A DNA stretch of 9,474 nt from Eubacterium sp. (GTDB lineage Bacteria; Bacillota; Clostridia; Lachnospirales; Lachnospiraceae). The number at the start of each line of letters is the position of its first letter. Position 1 is the stretch's first letter. The notes under the pieces were generated by a model that made no database searches, was not told the origin of the DNA, and saw only the letters and a list, made by a program, of their open reading frames with translations. The stretch lies in the NCBI GenBank assembly GCA_020844525.1, contig JAJGAH010000066.1:1-9474 (forward strand), written 5' to 3'. The translations under genes and the position numbers were made by a program. Shown here piece after piece: positions 8,546 to 9,474 of the stretch.

Positions 8546-9209
8546 GGACGAGGAATCCATAGCAGAGCTTGAAAAGGATTACCTGGAGCTCTCGGGATTT
8601 GAGGTGGATATAGAAAATGATGGAGATAAAGGGCTGAAAAGAGCCCTGGAGCAGGATTATGATCTGTACATTCTTGATCTGATGCTTCCTGTTGTTGATG
8701 GATTTGAAATCTGCAAGGAAATCCGCAAGAAAAAAAATGCGCCGATTATCATCGTCTCGGCCAAGAAGGATGATATCGACAAAATCCGCGGACTGGGTCT
8801 GGGTGCCGATGATTATATGACAAAGCCGTTCTCGCCCAGCGAAATGGTGGCCCGCGTAAAGGCACATATGGCACGGTACGATCGTCTCGTGAGCAGCCAT
8901 CCCCAGAATGATATTGTTGAAATCCGTGGAATCCGGATTGATAAGACGGCCAGACGGGTGTGGGTCAATGGCGAGGAGAAGACGTTCACTAACAAGGAAT
9001 TTGACCTGCTTACCTTTCTGGCAGAGAATCCCAATCATGTATTTACCAAGGAGGAGCTGTTCCGGGAGATCTGGAATATGGACTCTGTAGGAGACATTGC
9101 GACAGTCACAGTACATATCAAGAAGATCCGTGAAAAGATAGAGTTTAATACGGCTAAGCCGCAGTATATTGAGACGATCTGGGGTGTAGGGTATCGTTTC
9201 AAAATATAA
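8523..9209 (+). CDS. OmpR/PhoB-type response regulator
   Basis: The 228 residues are typical of this family. The receiver domain (1-120) has the acidic pair Glu8-Asp9, the phosphorylated Asp52 in LDLMLP, Ser79 in IIIVSAKK and Lys100 in MTKPFSP. The C-terminal winged helix (about 130-228) shows LTNKEFDLL-like TFTNKEFDLLTFLAENP, the recognition region VTVHIKKIREKI, and the closing IWGVGYRF. It is a DNA-binding transcription factor, presumably phosphorylated by the kinase encoded just upstream. AGGAGG at 8511-8516 sits six bases before the ATG, inside the kinase gene, and the overlap of 23 bases implies coupled translation. The kinase-first order is less common than regulator-first in Firmicutes. 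Targets cannot be told from this window. Confidence 0.95.
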   Translation: MSRILIIEDEESIAELEKDYLELSGFEVDIENDGDKGLKRALEQDYDLYILDLMLPVVDGFEICKEIRKKKNAPIIIVSAKKDDIDKIRGLGLGADDYMTKPFSPSEMVARVKAHMARYDRLVSSHPQNDIVEIRGIRIDKTARRVWVNGEEKTFTNKEFDLLTFLAENPNHVFTKEELFREIWNMDSVGDIATVTVHIKKIREKIEFNTAKPQYIETIWGVGYRFKI

Positions 9210-9216
9210 AATTTCT

Positions 9217-9240
9217 GCCTATACTATTTTAGTAAAAGGC
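9217..9240 (+). terminator. Weak hairpin after the response regulator
   Basis: GCCT (9217-9220) pairs with AGGC (9237-9240), and TACTA (9222-9226) with TAGTA (9230-9234) around a TTT loop; an A/AA internal loop separates them. No T run follows, so termination here is uncertain. Confidence 0.3.
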
Positions 9241-9280
9241 GCCACATCGTACAGAATCGTCAACTAAAAACTAAAACAAA

Positions 9281-9312
9281 TTGTCAACCTAAAATCAAAA
9301 TAAGGTTGACAA
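9281..9312. promoter_or_regulatory. Inverted repeat overlapping a -35 element, candidate operator
   Basis: TTGTCAACCT (9281-9290) and AGGTTGACAA (9303-9312) are perfect 10-bp inverted copies with a 12-bp spacer, so half-site centres are 22 bp apart, about two helical turns. The right arm covers the TTGACA of the promoter, so a bound dimer would block RNA polymerase. A further GTCAAC at 9259-9264 is a third half-site-like copy, 24 bp from the one at 9283. Confidence 0.55.
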
Positions 9313-9334
9313 CATTCTCCTTCAACCTTATACT
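9306..9334 (+). promoter_or_regulatory. Near-consensus promoter pointing out of the window
   Basis: TTGACA (9306-9311) and TATACT (9329-9334) are separated by exactly 17 bp. It is the best promoter match in the window. Transcription would start near 9341 and run off the right edge. The gene it serves is not in view. Confidence 0.8.
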
Positions 9335-9340
9335 CAGACT

Positions 9341-9474
9341 GAAAAATGAAGAAGGAGATAGAAGTTTGAAAAAAGAGGCGGGCGGTTAGAAACCGTGTAG
9401 AGGGCATAGCAAACAAACCCTCAAAGGGTCTTTGAAAAATAAATATGAGAACGACCTAATCAGGGAGCGGCAGC
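9341..9474 (+). other. Structured leader with tiny reading frames, gene beyond the window
   Basis: After the promoter there is no gene, but several leader-like features. AAGGAG (9352-9357) stands eight bases before a TTG frame (9366-9389) that would encode seven residues (MKKEAGG). A frame at 9346-9369 (MKKEIEV) overlaps it. CGGTT (9383-9387) and AACCG (9391-9395) form a hairpin over that stop codon. GAGGG (9400-9404) can pair with CCCTC (9418-9422), while ACCCT (9417-9421) can instead pair with AGGGT (9425-9429), and CAAAG (9422-9426) with CTTTG (9430-9434). The AGGGAG near the right edge may be the ribosome binding site of the next gene. Control by attenuation is inferred, not shown. Confidence 0.4.

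Noticed and set aside
8427..9116. Open frame on the - strand opposite the response regulator
   Set aside because: The + strand regulator has complete family motifs. The - strand product is low in credible motifs and lies inside it.
9390..9474. Possible 5' end of a group II intron or other ribozyme in the tail
   Set aside because: The GTGTAG at 9395-9400 only loosely resembles the GTGYG start of group II introns. No maturase or domain V is in view, so the call cannot be supported.

Overview
The window is a stretch of chromosome from a low-to-moderate GC Firmicute, most likely a gut-type Clostridia of the Lachnospiraceae. The basis is AGGAGG-type ribosome binding sites, intrinsic terminators after most units, a SAM-I (S-box) riboswitch in front of metK, a CBS/DRTGG-type family II pyrophosphatase, and the protein sequences themselves. 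This placement is inference from family resemblance; no search was run. All supported genes lie on the + strand.

Layout: (1) 1-1071, the 3' two thirds of a manganese-dependent inorganic pyrophosphatase, cut by the window edge. (2) 1072-1381, a long perfect hairpin, a second palindrome, an extended -10 promoter and a leader of about 150 nt. (3) 1382-2716, gdhA (NADP-type glutamate dehydrogenase), closed by a strong terminator. (4) 2931-3440, a shikimate kinase (aroK type) with its own promoter. (5) 3702-4994, murA, followed by a terminator. (6) 5085-5376, promoter plus SAM-I riboswitch with a readable terminator/antiterminator platform. (7) 5377-6558, metK and its terminator. (8) 6874-9209, a promoter and a two-component system, histidine kinase first and an OmpR-type response regulator overlapping its end. 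(9) 9210-9474, a non-coding, A-rich tail. It has a near-consensus promoter overlapped by an inverted repeat, tiny reading frames and competing hairpins, and looks like the regulated leader of a gene beyond the window.

The genes are mostly separate housekeeping units: pyrophosphate removal, ammonium assimilation, aromatic amino acid synthesis, the first committed step of peptidoglycan synthesis, SAM synthesis and signal transduction. Terminators separate most of them, so they do not form one operon. Only the kinase/regulator pair is clearly co-translated. I see no clear new defence or biosynthetic system. The least explained parts are the tail after 9209, the gdhA upstream region, and the GGS variant of the shikimate kinase.
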